Positions 7,744 through 15,267 of a stretch of DNA of 28,787 nt are shown here, in pieces (within the stretch, counting starts at the first letter, position 1; each line of letters starts with the position of its first letter). Source of the DNA: Prevotella sp. UBA6429. Lineage in GTDB: Bacteria; Bacteroidota; Bacteroidia; Bacteroidales; Bacteroidaceae. The stretch is taken from positions 1-28,787 of the forward strand of contig DJOV01000035.1 in the NCBI GenBank assembly GCA_002437285.1, written 5' to 3'. Both the position numbers and the translations under genes were made by a program. The notes below the pieces were generated by a model. That model made no database searches and had not been told where the DNA came from. It saw only the letters and a program-made list of their open reading frames with translations.

Positions 7744-8220
7744 ATGTCACAAGCCATGGAATACATGTCACAGGAAGGTTACGACGAACTCGTGGCCGAG
7801 TTGCGCGAACTGGAACTGGTGGAACTGCCCCGAGTGCGCGACGCCATCGCCGAGGCGCGCGACAAGGGCGATCTCAGCGAGAACTTCGAGTATCATGCCG
7901 CCAAGCGTGAGCAATGGCGCCTGCTTGGGCGCATACGCTTCAAGCAGAAGGTGCTCGAGAATGCCCGCGTCATTGACAAGACGAGGCTCCAGGCCGACTG
8001 CGTGGGGCTGCTGAGCCGCATCCGCATCACCAACCTTGCCAACAACCGCACGATGACCTACACCATCGTGAGCCCCCACGAGGTGAACCTGAAAGAAGGC
8101 AAGATCTCCATCAAGTCGCCCATCGCCCAGGCCCTGCTGGGCAAGCGCAGTGGCGATGAGGTTACGGCACGTGTGCCTGCCGGCACCCTCCGCCTGCGTC
8201 TGGAGAGCGTGGAACTTTGA
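7744..8220 (+). CDS. greA: Transcription elongation factor GreA
   Basis: GreA enters the RNA polymerase secondary channel and stimulates cleavage of backtracked transcripts. The 158-residue frame matches family length. The N-terminal coiled coil opens with YMSQEGYDELVAELRELE, and the hallmark tip GDLSENFEYHAAKREQ (residues ~41-56) carries the acidic residues that act at the polymerase active site. The C-terminal FKBP-like domain ends in SPIAQALLGKRSGDEV and a final beta strand. Possible starts are 7744, 7756 (MEYMSQEGY, closest to the family) and 7765. It has its own -7 box, and a truncated lipoprotein fragment lies antisense 9 bases after its stop. Confidence 0.93.
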   Translation: MSQAMEYMSQEGYDELVAELRELELVELPRVRDAIAEARDKGDLSENFEYHAAKREQWRLLGRIRFKQKVLENARVIDKTRLQADCVGLLSRIRITNLANNRTMTYTIVSPHEVNLKEGKISIKSPIAQALLGKRSGDEVTARVPAGTLRLRLESVEL

Positions 8221-8229
8221 GACCTGTCG

Positions 8230-8475
8230 TTACGGTCTGCCTACGGAGTCTGTGGGTAGCGTCTCAGCCGCTGGCGCAGCGAGTAGCGGCATGGCTTTCT
8301 TCTCTATGAGGTAGTAGTTGGTCTCCTTGGGCTTTGCCACGCAGTTGGTGATGAGATCGATGCCCCAACCAATCAGTCCGCCCAGCAGGATGTTTCCATA
8401 AGCCCATGAGTTGGTCTTTTTGGAGAGGAAAATGTCGCGGTATTTTTCAGTCTTCGACAAGACCTGTATCCCATC
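8230..8475 (-). pseudogene. C-terminal fragment of a PEGA-like/GGLIG-motif lipoprotein (5' part lost)
   Basis: The minus-strand frame ending at the TAA 8232-8230 contains KYRDIFLSKKTNSWAYGNILLGGLIGWGID, which resembles the end of small Bacteroidetes lipoproteins carrying a PEGA-type beta domain followed by a glycine-rich hydrophobic segment of the form GNixxGGliGxxxD. The frame continues upstream to 8643, but from about 8475 that translation is just the antisense of the CotH gene and no lipoprotein N-terminus or lipobox is present. I therefore read it as a 3' remnant cut at about 8460-8475. The family assignment is by memory of the motif. Confidence 0.55.
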
Positions 8476-10251
8476 TTCAGCAGTAAGCCCTATGTGAAAA
8501 TCAAGAATTTCCTGGTGCGCAATGGTGGGCAGGACAGCCAGGCGAGGATATGGGATCCAGCCATCCATGAACTGCTCCGCACCAGTGGCGTCTATATAGA
8601 CTGCCAGGCGTGGCAACCGGCCCATGTGTTTCTCAATGGCCAATACCTGGGCATGATGAACTTGCGGGAGGAGAGCAACAAGCAGTTTGCCTTTTCCAAC
8701 TATGGTATCGACAAGGAGGAGATAGACCAGTGGGAGGGCGACATCATCATCAAGGAAGGTGACAGGAAGATGCTTGACAAATGGTATGACCTAAGCGTGA
8801 AGTTGGCCGCTACACCGAAGGATACCGCGATATGGCGCCAGATAAGCGACATCGTTGACATAGACGAATATTGCAACTACATGGCAGCGGAAATCTACAT
8901 GGGCAACCTGGATTGGCTCCGTGGCGGATTCAAGAACCTGAAAGGTTTCAGGGCCAAGGATGACAAGGCCAAGTTCCATATCGTGTTGCATGATGTGGAC
9001 GGCGGCTTTGGAGATACTGACATGATACTGCAAGTCATGACCAAGGGGACGGGGTCGTTGCCCAAGAGATTTTGCAACATGTTGTTGTATGCCCCGTTTA
9101 AGAAACAGTTCATAGACGCTTACTGCATCATGAACGGAAGCGTGTTTGCCCCAGAGCGCTGCTTGCCCATTATACGGAGCATGCAGCGTGTCATAGACTC
9201 GGCCTTGCAGATAGAAGACACCACGTCAAGGGAAAAAGCCGACCTGTTGTGTGAAAGGCTGTCGGACGAGGCTGGCAGTCGGACAAAATTGAAAAAAAGT
9301 CTTATGAAAGCCTTTGGCCTGCAGTCAGAGTATACCGTAAGTGTCTTGAGCAATATAGACCAGTCTACCCTGCTGCTCAACGGCCAGGAGATACCTACAG
9401 GCAAGCTCCGCGGTTATCTCTTTGCGCCTATAGCCTTGCGCAGTTCCGCGCCAAAGGGCTATCGGTTTGTGGGATGGCATGTGGATGGCAAATGCGTTTC
9501 GGCGGACTCTACCTTCCCCTTGAGTGAAGATTACCCGCCCGGACAATACCAGGTGGAGGCTGTCTATGAGCAAGACGCCTCTGTGGGAGCGTGTGGCGTT
9601 CGCATCAACGAGGTGAGTGCTGGCAACGATATCTATATCAATGAGTACGGCAAGAAGGCAGACTGGCTTGAACTCTACAACCCGTCTGACAAGGATGTGG
9701 ACTTGGCGGGTTGCTACTTGTCAGACGATGAGGCTGTGCCGCTCAAATGCCAGTTGGGCGTGAACGCGACATCCAGCACCGTCTTGCCGGCACATGGCCA
9801 TAAGGTGGTGTGGTGTGACGGAAGGGAAGGGCTGTCGCAACTGCACGCGTCTTTCAAATTGAAGAACACGGATGGCGCTGTTGTCCTCTTGTCATCGCCC
9901 GACGGCGACTTGGTGGACAGTATCCATTATAAGGCTCAACCCAGATGGTACACTTACGGACGATATCCTGATGGCGGATGCAACCTCGCCCTGCTTGACC
10001 GTCCCACCATCGAGGCGTCTAACCATTGGACTACATCGGCCGTTGTAGACCGGCAAGAGGTTGAGATGGATGTCAAACGGCCTGTGCTTCCGAGAGGGGC
10101 GATAGACTGCGTGAAGTACTATAACCAAATCGGACAGGAAATAGCGCCTACGGACGGAAGCCGGATAGTCATCCAGGTCATCTTCTTCAAGAATGGTGAG
10201 CGGATGGTGAGAAAGGTGGTGAATAAATCTGACGTGCCGCCAAACAGGTAG
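8461..10251 (+). pseudogene. CotH-family protein with lamin-tail domain, N-terminus missing
   Basis: The plus frame contains the second half of a CotH-like kinase domain: VKIKNFLVRNGGQDS, then GVYIDCQAWQPAHVFLNGQY, LGMMNLREESNKQFAFSNYG and FHIVLHDVDGGFG. A lamin-tail domain follows (INEVSAG...YGKKADWLELYNPSDKDVDLAG...LSDD), then a C-terminal segment with YYNQIGQEI, similar to Prevotella secretion tails. Recognisable CotH sequence begins at about 8461 (LYPIFSSKPYVK). The only in-frame start is a GTG at 8494, inside the domain; the frame is open back to 8410 with no ATG. The signal peptide and roughly the first 150-200 residues expected of secreted CotH proteins are absent. The last codons and the TAG stop lie in the 84-bp repeat. 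It is probably not functional unless expressed from an internal start. Confidence 0.75.
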
Positions 10252-10316
10252 CGTGAATGGTGAATAAAACGGAATGTGGCGCATGGGAGTAGTGAGCTCC
10301 AATGCGCCACATTTCG
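10233..10316 (+). repeat. 84-bp repeat, copy 1 of 2
   Basis: This copy matches the sequence at 14321-14403 with three substitutions and one single-base indel. It starts CGTGCCGCCAAACAGG, continues GCGTGAATGGTGAATAAAAC and ends in the terminator stem. It supplies the final codons and stop of the CotH remnant. A shorter shared motif (AATAAA, optional G, TCTGA) precedes both copies. Confidence 0.95.
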
Positions 10317-10321
10317 CTTTT
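10273..10321 (+). terminator. Terminator hairpin within repeat copy 1
   Basis: AATGTGGCGCAT (10273-10284) pairs perfectly with ATGCGCCACATT (10302-10313). Extra GGAG/CTCC pairing is possible inside, and a short CTTTT follows. It sits 21 bases after the CotH stop. Confidence 0.75.
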
Positions 10322-10391
10322 CCGTCCCTTTAAAAAGGAGAGGGTTACCATCTTGTTTTCCTGGTTTTAATTTTCTTTATAAAAAACAAGC

Positions 10392-10407
10392 AATTGCTTG
10401 CGCAATT
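10392..10407. repeat. Palindrome AATTGC-4-GCAATT over the -33 box
   Basis: There are perfect 6-base arms with a 4-base spacer, and the TTG of the -33 element forms the spacer. It is a possible transcription factor site or chance in AT-rich DNA. Confidence 0.4.
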
Positions 10408-10428
10408 AAAAAATATGGTATATATTTG
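10397..10428 (+). promoter_or_regulatory. Promoter for the 79-codon gene and probably the C25 peptidase
   Basis: TTG at 10398-10400 and TATATTTG at 10421-10428 are separated by 20 bases, a near-ideal Bacteroidetes -33/-7 pair. The -33 TTG lies within an inverted repeat AATTGC-TTGC-GCAATT (10392-10407), which might be an operator. The implied leader is about 100 bases. The rest of the 286-bp gap after the CotH remnant holds the repeat and an AT-rich stretch with no convincing gene. Confidence 0.7.
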
Positions 10429-10537
10429 CAACCGAAAGGAGGCGCGCATAGGCGTATGCACCGTAGGAACGGATTTTGGAGTCCAACGATCACCTTGCTG
10501 AATATCGCATCTATCATTAATCCTAAAAACATCTATT

Positions 10538-10777
10538 ATGAAAAAGAAGTTATTCATCTTGGCAGCTCTTGCCGGTTTCGCCAGCGGTGCGCAGGCACAG
10601 CTGGCGGTCTACGCCGACGGACAAGTGGCTGTGGGCACGGCAAGCTCGGAAATTCCAACCTCGGCATTCTCCGTCAACGGGGATATGAAGGGCTACGCCG
10701 CCTCGGTCAAGGGCTCGGAGCGAGGCGTATATGGTGTGTCGAACGGTCAGTACCTGAACTGGTCGTATGGTGTGTAA
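10538..10777 (+). pseudogene. Truncated secreted surface protein, 79 residues
   Basis: The frame begins with a clear signal peptide (MKKKLFILAALAGFASGAQAQ). The next ~58 residues (LAVYADGQVAVGTASSEIP, FSVNGDMKGYAASVKGSERG, VYGVSNGQYLNWSYGV) resemble the start of Bacteroidetes surface proteins with tail-fibre-like GVYG repeats. These normally run several hundred residues with repeated YGV units and a C-terminal chaperone or sorting segment. Here a TAA stops the frame right after the first YGV. The next 83 bases before the C25 gene show no continuation of the repeats in any frame I checked by eye. It could be a 3'-deleted remnant or a real short secreted peptide. It has the best promoter of the islet, so it may now mainly provide a leader for the peptidase. 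Confidence 0.6.
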
Positions 10778-10860
10778 GGTGAAAGCAATTGTAAGAACGC
10801 CGTCTTTCAAAATGTAGTAAGTGTTGGGAACGAAACGGACAATCACAAAATGAGACGACC

Positions 10861-13179
10861 ATGAGAAGGCTTTTACTGATAATCGTAAGCGCCTTTGGTG
10901 TCTTACAGGCGCAAGCCCAGCAGCTGCTGGACCTGCAGACGGGCTCGTTGACGGACGGCGTGGCCTCGACGGTGCCCACGCGGGACGTGGAGACACTGCC
11001 CGATGGCTACCGGGTGACCTACACGTTCAAGAGCGCCTTGCTGCAGGCCGACGACTTGTTTAAGGGCGCCTTGTTTTGGAAGGTCGACGGCTTCGGGCTG
11101 AACCCGATCTCGGGCGAACCCTCCACGCTGGGCCGCAACGACATGCTGGCAATCCCAGAGGGCTATACGGCCACGGTCGGAGTGACCGACAGCGCCTATC
11201 GCGACTACCCCTACGAGTTGACGCCCGCGCGCCATCCGCTCATCGACAGCGGCGACGAAGTCTACACGCGTGAGAACGTACAAGCCATAGCGCCCTACGA
11301 GGGCTACAAGCCCCAGGCCATCGTGTCGCAATTGCCCACGCAGTCATATCGCGGCCACGACCTTTGTCTGGTCGATGTGTCGCCCATCCAGTACAGTTAT
11401 GTCGACAAGACGGTGCGCGCCTACACGTCGATCACCTACAAGGTGACCTTCGTGCCCAAAGTGAAGGAGAACGCCGTCGGTGCAGAGGAGAACAAACCCA
11501 AGTATGTGAGCCCAGACGATTATTTCTTTGCCAACAACGTGATTGGCGGTGAGCAGGCGGACGAAGCAGGTGCCAAGAGCGCCGCGCAAGACGGCGCGGC
11601 CAAGGCCGATGTCAAGGATTACCTGATTGTGTCTACACCCAAGTTTGAGGAGGCGGTCAACCGCTTTGCGGAGTGGAAACGGCTGATGGGGTTCAATGTC
11701 CATGTTGACCTGCGTGATGATTGGACCTGTGACATGGTGAAAGCGGCAGTAAAGGATGCTTATGATACTTATCCAGCTCTTTACTATTTGTTGATAGTTG
11801 GCGGTTATTATGACGTGCCCGCATGTGTGTCTACTTTGAACGTTCATCATATAACGGATGTACCATATAGCTGCGTGGATGATGACAATATTTCTGATAT
11901 TTATTGTGGAAGATGGCCTGTTTCTAATGTGAATTTAGCAAATGGCGTTGTGGATAAAGTAATAGGTTACGAAAAAACGCCTCCTGAAAAATATTCATTC
12001 TATGAGACGGGTCTTCATTGTGCATTCTTTCAAGATTCGTTGAGGGATGGTTATGAAGACATGCGATTTACAGAAACATCGGAGGATGTGCGTGCTTATG
12101 TGGCTTCCCAAGGAAAAATTCAGAAACGTGTGTATGCAGCCAAGTCAGATGTCTATCCTCAGTATTGGGGAAAATTCTTGTCATTCAAAGATCCTATTCC
12201 TGATGAACTCAAAAGACCAAATTTTGCTTGGAACGGCAAGACGGTAGATATAACGAAAGCTATAAATGAAGGAGCATTCTACGTTCTTTATTGTGGTCAC
12301 GGTTTAGTTGACAAATGGCGAGAACCATCTTTTTCAAATAAAGATGTGAATAGCCTTTCTAATGGCAATTTATTGCCTGTTGTTTTCAGTATGAGTTGTT
12401 ATACTGGAAAATTCGACTGTGATTGTTTGGCCCAGAGATTCTTGTCAAAGTCTAATGGTGGTTGTGTAGCCGCATTTGCAGCTACACAGGCGGCCTATGC
12501 GGGGTTAACAGATGCTCTTACTGGAGGCATGTTTGATGCAATATGGCCTGATCCTGGACTAAAAATCGAAATTAAAAATAAATACAATCATTTTTCAACA
12601 ACATCTGCGGCCACTTACGCTTTGGGACAGATATTAAACCAAGGGATGACCCGTTTGGGTGAAACGTATGGAAGTGGTTATATACTGACAAATTATACAA
12701 AGGAGGTCTTTCTTTGTTTTGGTGATCCAAGCATGAAGATATATACGGATGTTCCAACTACTTTTTCTGATGTTTCGATCGTGCGAGGTGCTAAGATGGT
12801 AGGGATTAAGTTAAGGAGTGGTGAAGATGGTCGAATTACAGTAGTTGATCCCAAGTTTGGAAAAGTGCAAAGTTTTATGGGAAATTCTGTAGTTGTACAG
12901 ACACAAGATCCTGATGAGGCTATCGTTTGTGTATCAGCTCATAATCGCATACCATTTGTTCAGTATTCCGATGTGAAATATATTCAAAATATGAATATTG
13001 TTGGAAAACTCGAGGAAATGCATGATGTGATAAAAGTCGGTAATCACGTGACGGACTCTGAATTGTCGGGTGATGTCACGACGTCTGAGGCTAATGTTAA
13101 CTTAAAGGCAAGGAAGGTGTTGCTCGACAAGGGAACATACATCTCTAAGGGTAGCACGTTAAGAATAAATTCAAAATAA
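10861..13179 (+). CDS. Gingipain-like C25 family cysteine peptidase, secreted
   Basis: This 772-residue protein has a signal peptide (MRRLLLIIVSAFGVLQAQAQ) and an N-terminal region (~25-245) resembling the gingipain propeptide domain. The peptidase C25 domain (~250-630) starts at KDYLIVSTPKFEEAVNRFAEWKRLMGF. The catalytic pair is H480 in YCGHG and C513 in SMSCYTGKF. Their 33-residue spacing equals that of RgpB (H211/C244), which argues for an active enzyme. The C-terminus (LLDKGTYISKGSTLRINSK) resembles a short surface-protein tail rather than a classical sorting domain. Specificity (Arg or Lys) cannot be assigned. Composition is striking: hand-counted 60-base samples fall from 65% GC at 11101 to 32% at 11881 and 27% at 12541, then rise to 47% at 13021. 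The frame is intact throughout. Confidence 0.88.
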   Translation: MRRLLLIIVSAFGVLQAQAQQLLDLQTGSLTDGVASTVPTRDVETLPDGYRVTYTFKSALLQADDLFKGALFWKVDGFGLNPISGEPSTLGRNDMLAIPEGYTATVGVTDSAYRDYPYELTPARHPLIDSGDEVYTRENVQAIAPYEGYKPQAIVSQLPTQSYRGHDLCLVDVSPIQYSYVDKTVRAYTSITYKVTFVPKVKENAVGAEENKPKYVSPDDYFFANNVIGGEQADEAGAKSAAQDGAAKADVKDYLIVSTPKFEEAVNRFAEWKRLMGFNVHVDLRDDWTCDMVKAAVKDAYDTYPALYYLLIVGGYYDVPACVSTLNVHHITDVPYSCVDDDNISDIYCGRWPVSNVNLANGVVDKVIGYEKTPPEKYSFYETGLHCAFFQDSLRDGYEDMRFTETSEDVRAYVASQGKIQKRVYAAKSDVYPQYWGKFLSFKDPIPDELKRPNFAWNGKTVDITKAINEGAFYVLYCGHGLVDKWREPSFSNKDVNSLSNGNLLPVVFSMSCYTGKFDCDCLAQRFLSKSNGGCVAAFAATQAAYAGLTDALTGGMFDAIWPDPGLKIEIKNKYNHFSTTSAATYALGQILNQGMTRLGETYGSGYILTNYTKEVFLCFGDPSMKIYTDVPTTFSDVSIVRGAKMVGIKLRSGEDGRITVVDPKFGKVQSFMGNSVVVQTQDPDEAIVCVSAHNRIPFVQYSDVKYIQNMNIVGKLEEMHDVIKVGNHVTDSELSGDVTTSEANVNLKARKVLLDKGTYISKGSTLRINSK

Positions 13180-13245
13180 GAAAAAACAAGGCTTGGCGAA
13201 GGATAGAGTTTATGCCTAAAGCTTGGCCATTAATCAACATCTCTT

Positions 13246-14301
13246 ATGAAAAAGCGTTTGTTTATTGGTTGGATAATTGCTCTCTTGTACCCCGTGTGCT
13301 CTGCAGCCAGCCCATGGGATAATCATTGGTGGCGCATGGCGGTTATGCAGAATGGAGATGAGAGGCCAGTATTGTTGCTGTATAGTGCTGCGGAGGACAC
13401 GACCGTGAATGGACAGGGCTATCTGAGAATAGAAGACGACAGCTACCTGCCTGGACGGGAGGCGGACTATCCCATCAAATTGCCGTATGGTTATCGCATA
13501 GCCGACAAGAAGATTTACATCTACGACTTTGACCATCACAAGGAGGTTGTGGGCTTTGACTTCACACTTTCAGTTGGCGACCACTTTGCCACTTTCAATG
13601 GTATGCAGTGGGAGGTCGTGGGCGTTAAGGATACGTTGGTGAATATTTCGACCAGGGGAATAGGAGAAAGCGTCTCTAAGCGGTTGCTGGTGGTCAGAAC
13701 ATTGGACGGCAAGAAAACCGACCAATGGCTGGAGGACTTCGGCTCATTCACCAATCACCTTATGGTCAGAAGTCTGGACAACGTGAAAATTTCCCATATG
13801 TTGTGGATGATGTATGAGACGGGAGGATTCCTTGCCAGGGAAATTTCAGCGGACCCCTTCTATGCGCATGTCTCTAAGTGGATAGATAATGATGAAGATG
13901 TGGGCGATGGAAAGGTTGGCGAAACCTTTTCCACCTTTAGCTATGGGAACGGAACGCTTTCTCTTGTAAACGAGAGGGTGGCGTATGGACATCGCTTTTA
14001 TTCTTGCTTTTATCGGGATGGCGATAGTCTTTATAGAGTTTGTTCAGAGGAAATGGAACATCCCGCAGCTTGTCCCTTGTCATTGAAAATAGATACCTTT
14101 AAACTGACCGGTGTCCCTGCCCCAGTGAGTGGCGCCTATACGCTCCATGTGGACGGTGACACTTACTCCACGGGCATCCGCCCGGCCATCTCGTCGCCCA
14201 AGGCGATGCATTGTATCTTTGACATCCAAGGCCGCCAGTTGCCCGGGAAACCGAAGCGAGGGATCTATATCCAGGACGGTGTGAAGTATAATGCTAAATA
14301 A
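13246..14301 (+). CDS. Secreted protein of unknown function with Prevotella-type C-terminal tail
   Basis: This 351-residue protein has a signal peptide (MKKRLFIGWIIALLYPVCSA). The body is rich in beta-prone and aromatic segments, for example DNHWWRMAVMQNGDERP, KKIYIYDFDHHKEVVGFDF and FATFNGMQWEVVGVKD, with no catalytic motif I recognise. The C-terminal FDIQGRQLPGKPKRGIYIQDGVKYNAK follows the pattern (Y/F)D-x-QGR...GIYI-x-DG-x-KY that ends many secreted Prevotella proteins and is thought to act in type IX export or anchoring. It starts 66 bases after the C25 stop without a visible promoter of its own, so cotranscription is likely. Sampled GC is about 50%, between the C25 patch and the core. 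Its stop codon lies at the edge of the second repeat copy. It could be a substrate, inhibitor or partner of the peptidase; nothing in the sequence proves that. Confidence 0.8.
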   Translation: MKKRLFIGWIIALLYPVCSAASPWDNHWWRMAVMQNGDERPVLLLYSAAEDTTVNGQGYLRIEDDSYLPGREADYPIKLPYGYRIADKKIYIYDFDHHKEVVGFDFTLSVGDHFATFNGMQWEVVGVKDTLVNISTRGIGESVSKRLLVVRTLDGKKTDQWLEDFGSFTNHLMVRSLDNVKISHMLWMMYETGGFLAREISADPFYAHVSKWIDNDEDVGDGKVGETFSTFSYGNGTLSLVNERVAYGHRFYSCFYRDGDSLYRVCSEEMEHPAACPLSLKIDTFKLTGVPAPVSGAYTLHVDGDTYSTGIRPAISSPKAMHCIFDIQGRQLPGKPKRGIYIQDGVKYNAK

Positions 14302-14320
14302 AGTCTGAGCCCTGTTCTGG

Positions 14321-14403
14321 CGTGCCGCCAAACAGGCAGCGTGAATGGTGAATAAAACGGAATGTGACGCATGGGAGTAGTGAGCTCCGATGCGCCACAT
14401 TCG
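14321..14403 (+). repeat. 84-bp repeat, copy 2 of 2
   Basis: This direct-orientation copy of 10233-10316 differs by T/C, G/A and A/G substitutions and one missing T. Together the copies flank about 4 kb carrying the truncated surface gene, the C25 peptidase and the unknown secreted protein. Confidence 0.95.
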
Positions 14404-14410
14404 TTTTTTT
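14361..14410 (+). terminator. Terminator hairpin within repeat copy 2
   Basis: The same stem as copy 1 is present but with one A/C mismatch in the left arm (14361-14372 against 14390-14401). It is followed by seven T residues (14404-14410), a stronger U-tract than copy 1. It lies 59 bases after the preceding stop codon. Confidence 0.85.
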
Positions 14411-14442
14411 GAACGTCAATCGAAGAAAAAACAACCATATTA

Positions 14443-14473
14443 GTTGGCTTTTAGAGATTTTTTATTATCTTTG
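14443..14473 (+). promoter_or_regulatory. Promoter of clpP-clpX-recQ
   Basis: TTG (14444-14446) and TATCTTTG (14466-14473) are separated by 19 bases, a good -33/-7 pair. It lies 115 bases upstream of the clpP ATG. The rest of this 287-bp gap is the repeat and an untranslated leader. Confidence 0.7.
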
Positions 14474-14588
14474 TCAGAGAATAGGCAGGTCAAGCCGGCA
14501 CGCAATGGCACGCTCTTTGCGGATGACAACAGGAAGGAAAGGTGGAAACTGCTATTTCGCTTATATTATATAAAAGGAAAGATTACAG

Positions 14589-15257
14589 ATGAACAACGAC
14601 TTTAGAAAGTATGCCACGAAGCATCTTGGCATGAACGGCATGGTACTCGATGATGTGGTGAAGGCCCAGAACCAGTATCTCAACCCCTATATCCTGGAGG
14701 AGCGCCAGCTCAACGTGACGCAGATGGATGTGTTCTCGCGCCTGATGATGGACCGCATCATCTTCCTTGGCACCGAGATCGACGACTACACCGCCAACAC
14801 GCTCCAGGCACAGCTGCTCTACCTCGACTCCGTGGACAACAGCAAGGACATCTCCATCTACGTGAACTCGCCGGGCGGCGTGGTGACTGCCGGTCTCGGC
14901 ATCTACGACACCATGCAGTTCATCTCGAGCGACGTGGCCACCATCTGCACCGGCATGGCCGCCTCGATGGCCGCCGTACTCCTCGTGTCGGGTGCCGAGG
15001 GCAAGCGCTCGGCGCTGCCCCACAGCCGCGTGATGATCCACCAGCCGCTGGGCGGCGTGCAAGGACAGGCCTCCGACATCGAGATCGAGGCGCGCGAGAT
15101 CCTGAAGATGAAGAAAGAGCTTTACACCATCATCTCCAACCATTCGCACCAGCCCTACGACAAGGTGTGGCAGGACAGTGACCGTAACTACTGGATGACT
15201 GCCCAGGAAGCCAAGGAGTACGGCATGATTGACGCGGTGCTGACAAGAAAGAAGTGA
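14589..15257 (+). CDS. clpP: ATP-dependent Clp protease proteolytic subunit ClpP
   Basis: ClpP forms the tetradecameric serine-protease chamber that ClpX feeds. The 222-residue frame shows the nucleophile S126 in CTGMAASMAAVLL and H151 in MIHQP. The Ser-His spacing of 25 matches E. coli (S97/H122), and an Asp within QDSDRNYW completes the triad. The SPGG oxyanion-loop segment (NSPGGVVTAG) is present. The ~27 residues before the usual mature start may be a propeptide or a lineage extension. clpX begins 10 bases after the stop, so the pair is cotranscribed from the promoter at 14443-14473. Confidence 0.96.
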   Translation: MNNDFRKYATKHLGMNGMVLDDVVKAQNQYLNPYILEERQLNVTQMDVFSRLMMDRIIFLGTEIDDYTANTLQAQLLYLDSVDNSKDISIYVNSPGGVVTAGLGIYDTMQFISSDVATICTGMAASMAAVLLVSGAEGKRSALPHSRVMIHQPLGGVQGQASDIEIEAREILKMKKELYTIISNHSHQPYDKVWQDSDRNYWMTAQEAKEYGMIDAVLTRKK

Positions 15258-15267
15258 TACGCAAGAA

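Larger units (their letters stand above)
10233..14403 (+). other. Direct-repeat-flanked accessory cassette (truncated surface gene, C25 peptidase, unknown secreted protein)
   Basis: Two near-identical 84-bp direct repeats, each carrying a terminator, bound three genes for secreted products. Crossing over between the copies would delete the cassette and leave one terminator, so the block may vary between strains. There is no transposase or integrase in it. The unit is an inference from repeat position, composition and gene content, not an identified element type. Confidence 0.5.

Noticed and set aside
10352..10390. Inverted arms CTTGTTTT / AAAACAAG with a 23-base loop
   Set aside because: The arms are AT-rich and the loop is long in AT-rich intergenic DNA; easily explained by chance.
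10276..10782. 168-codon plus frame across the repeat and promoter before the surface gene
   Set aside because: It includes the terminator hairpin and promoter, and its protein character is poor; the signal-peptide frame at 10538 overlaps it.
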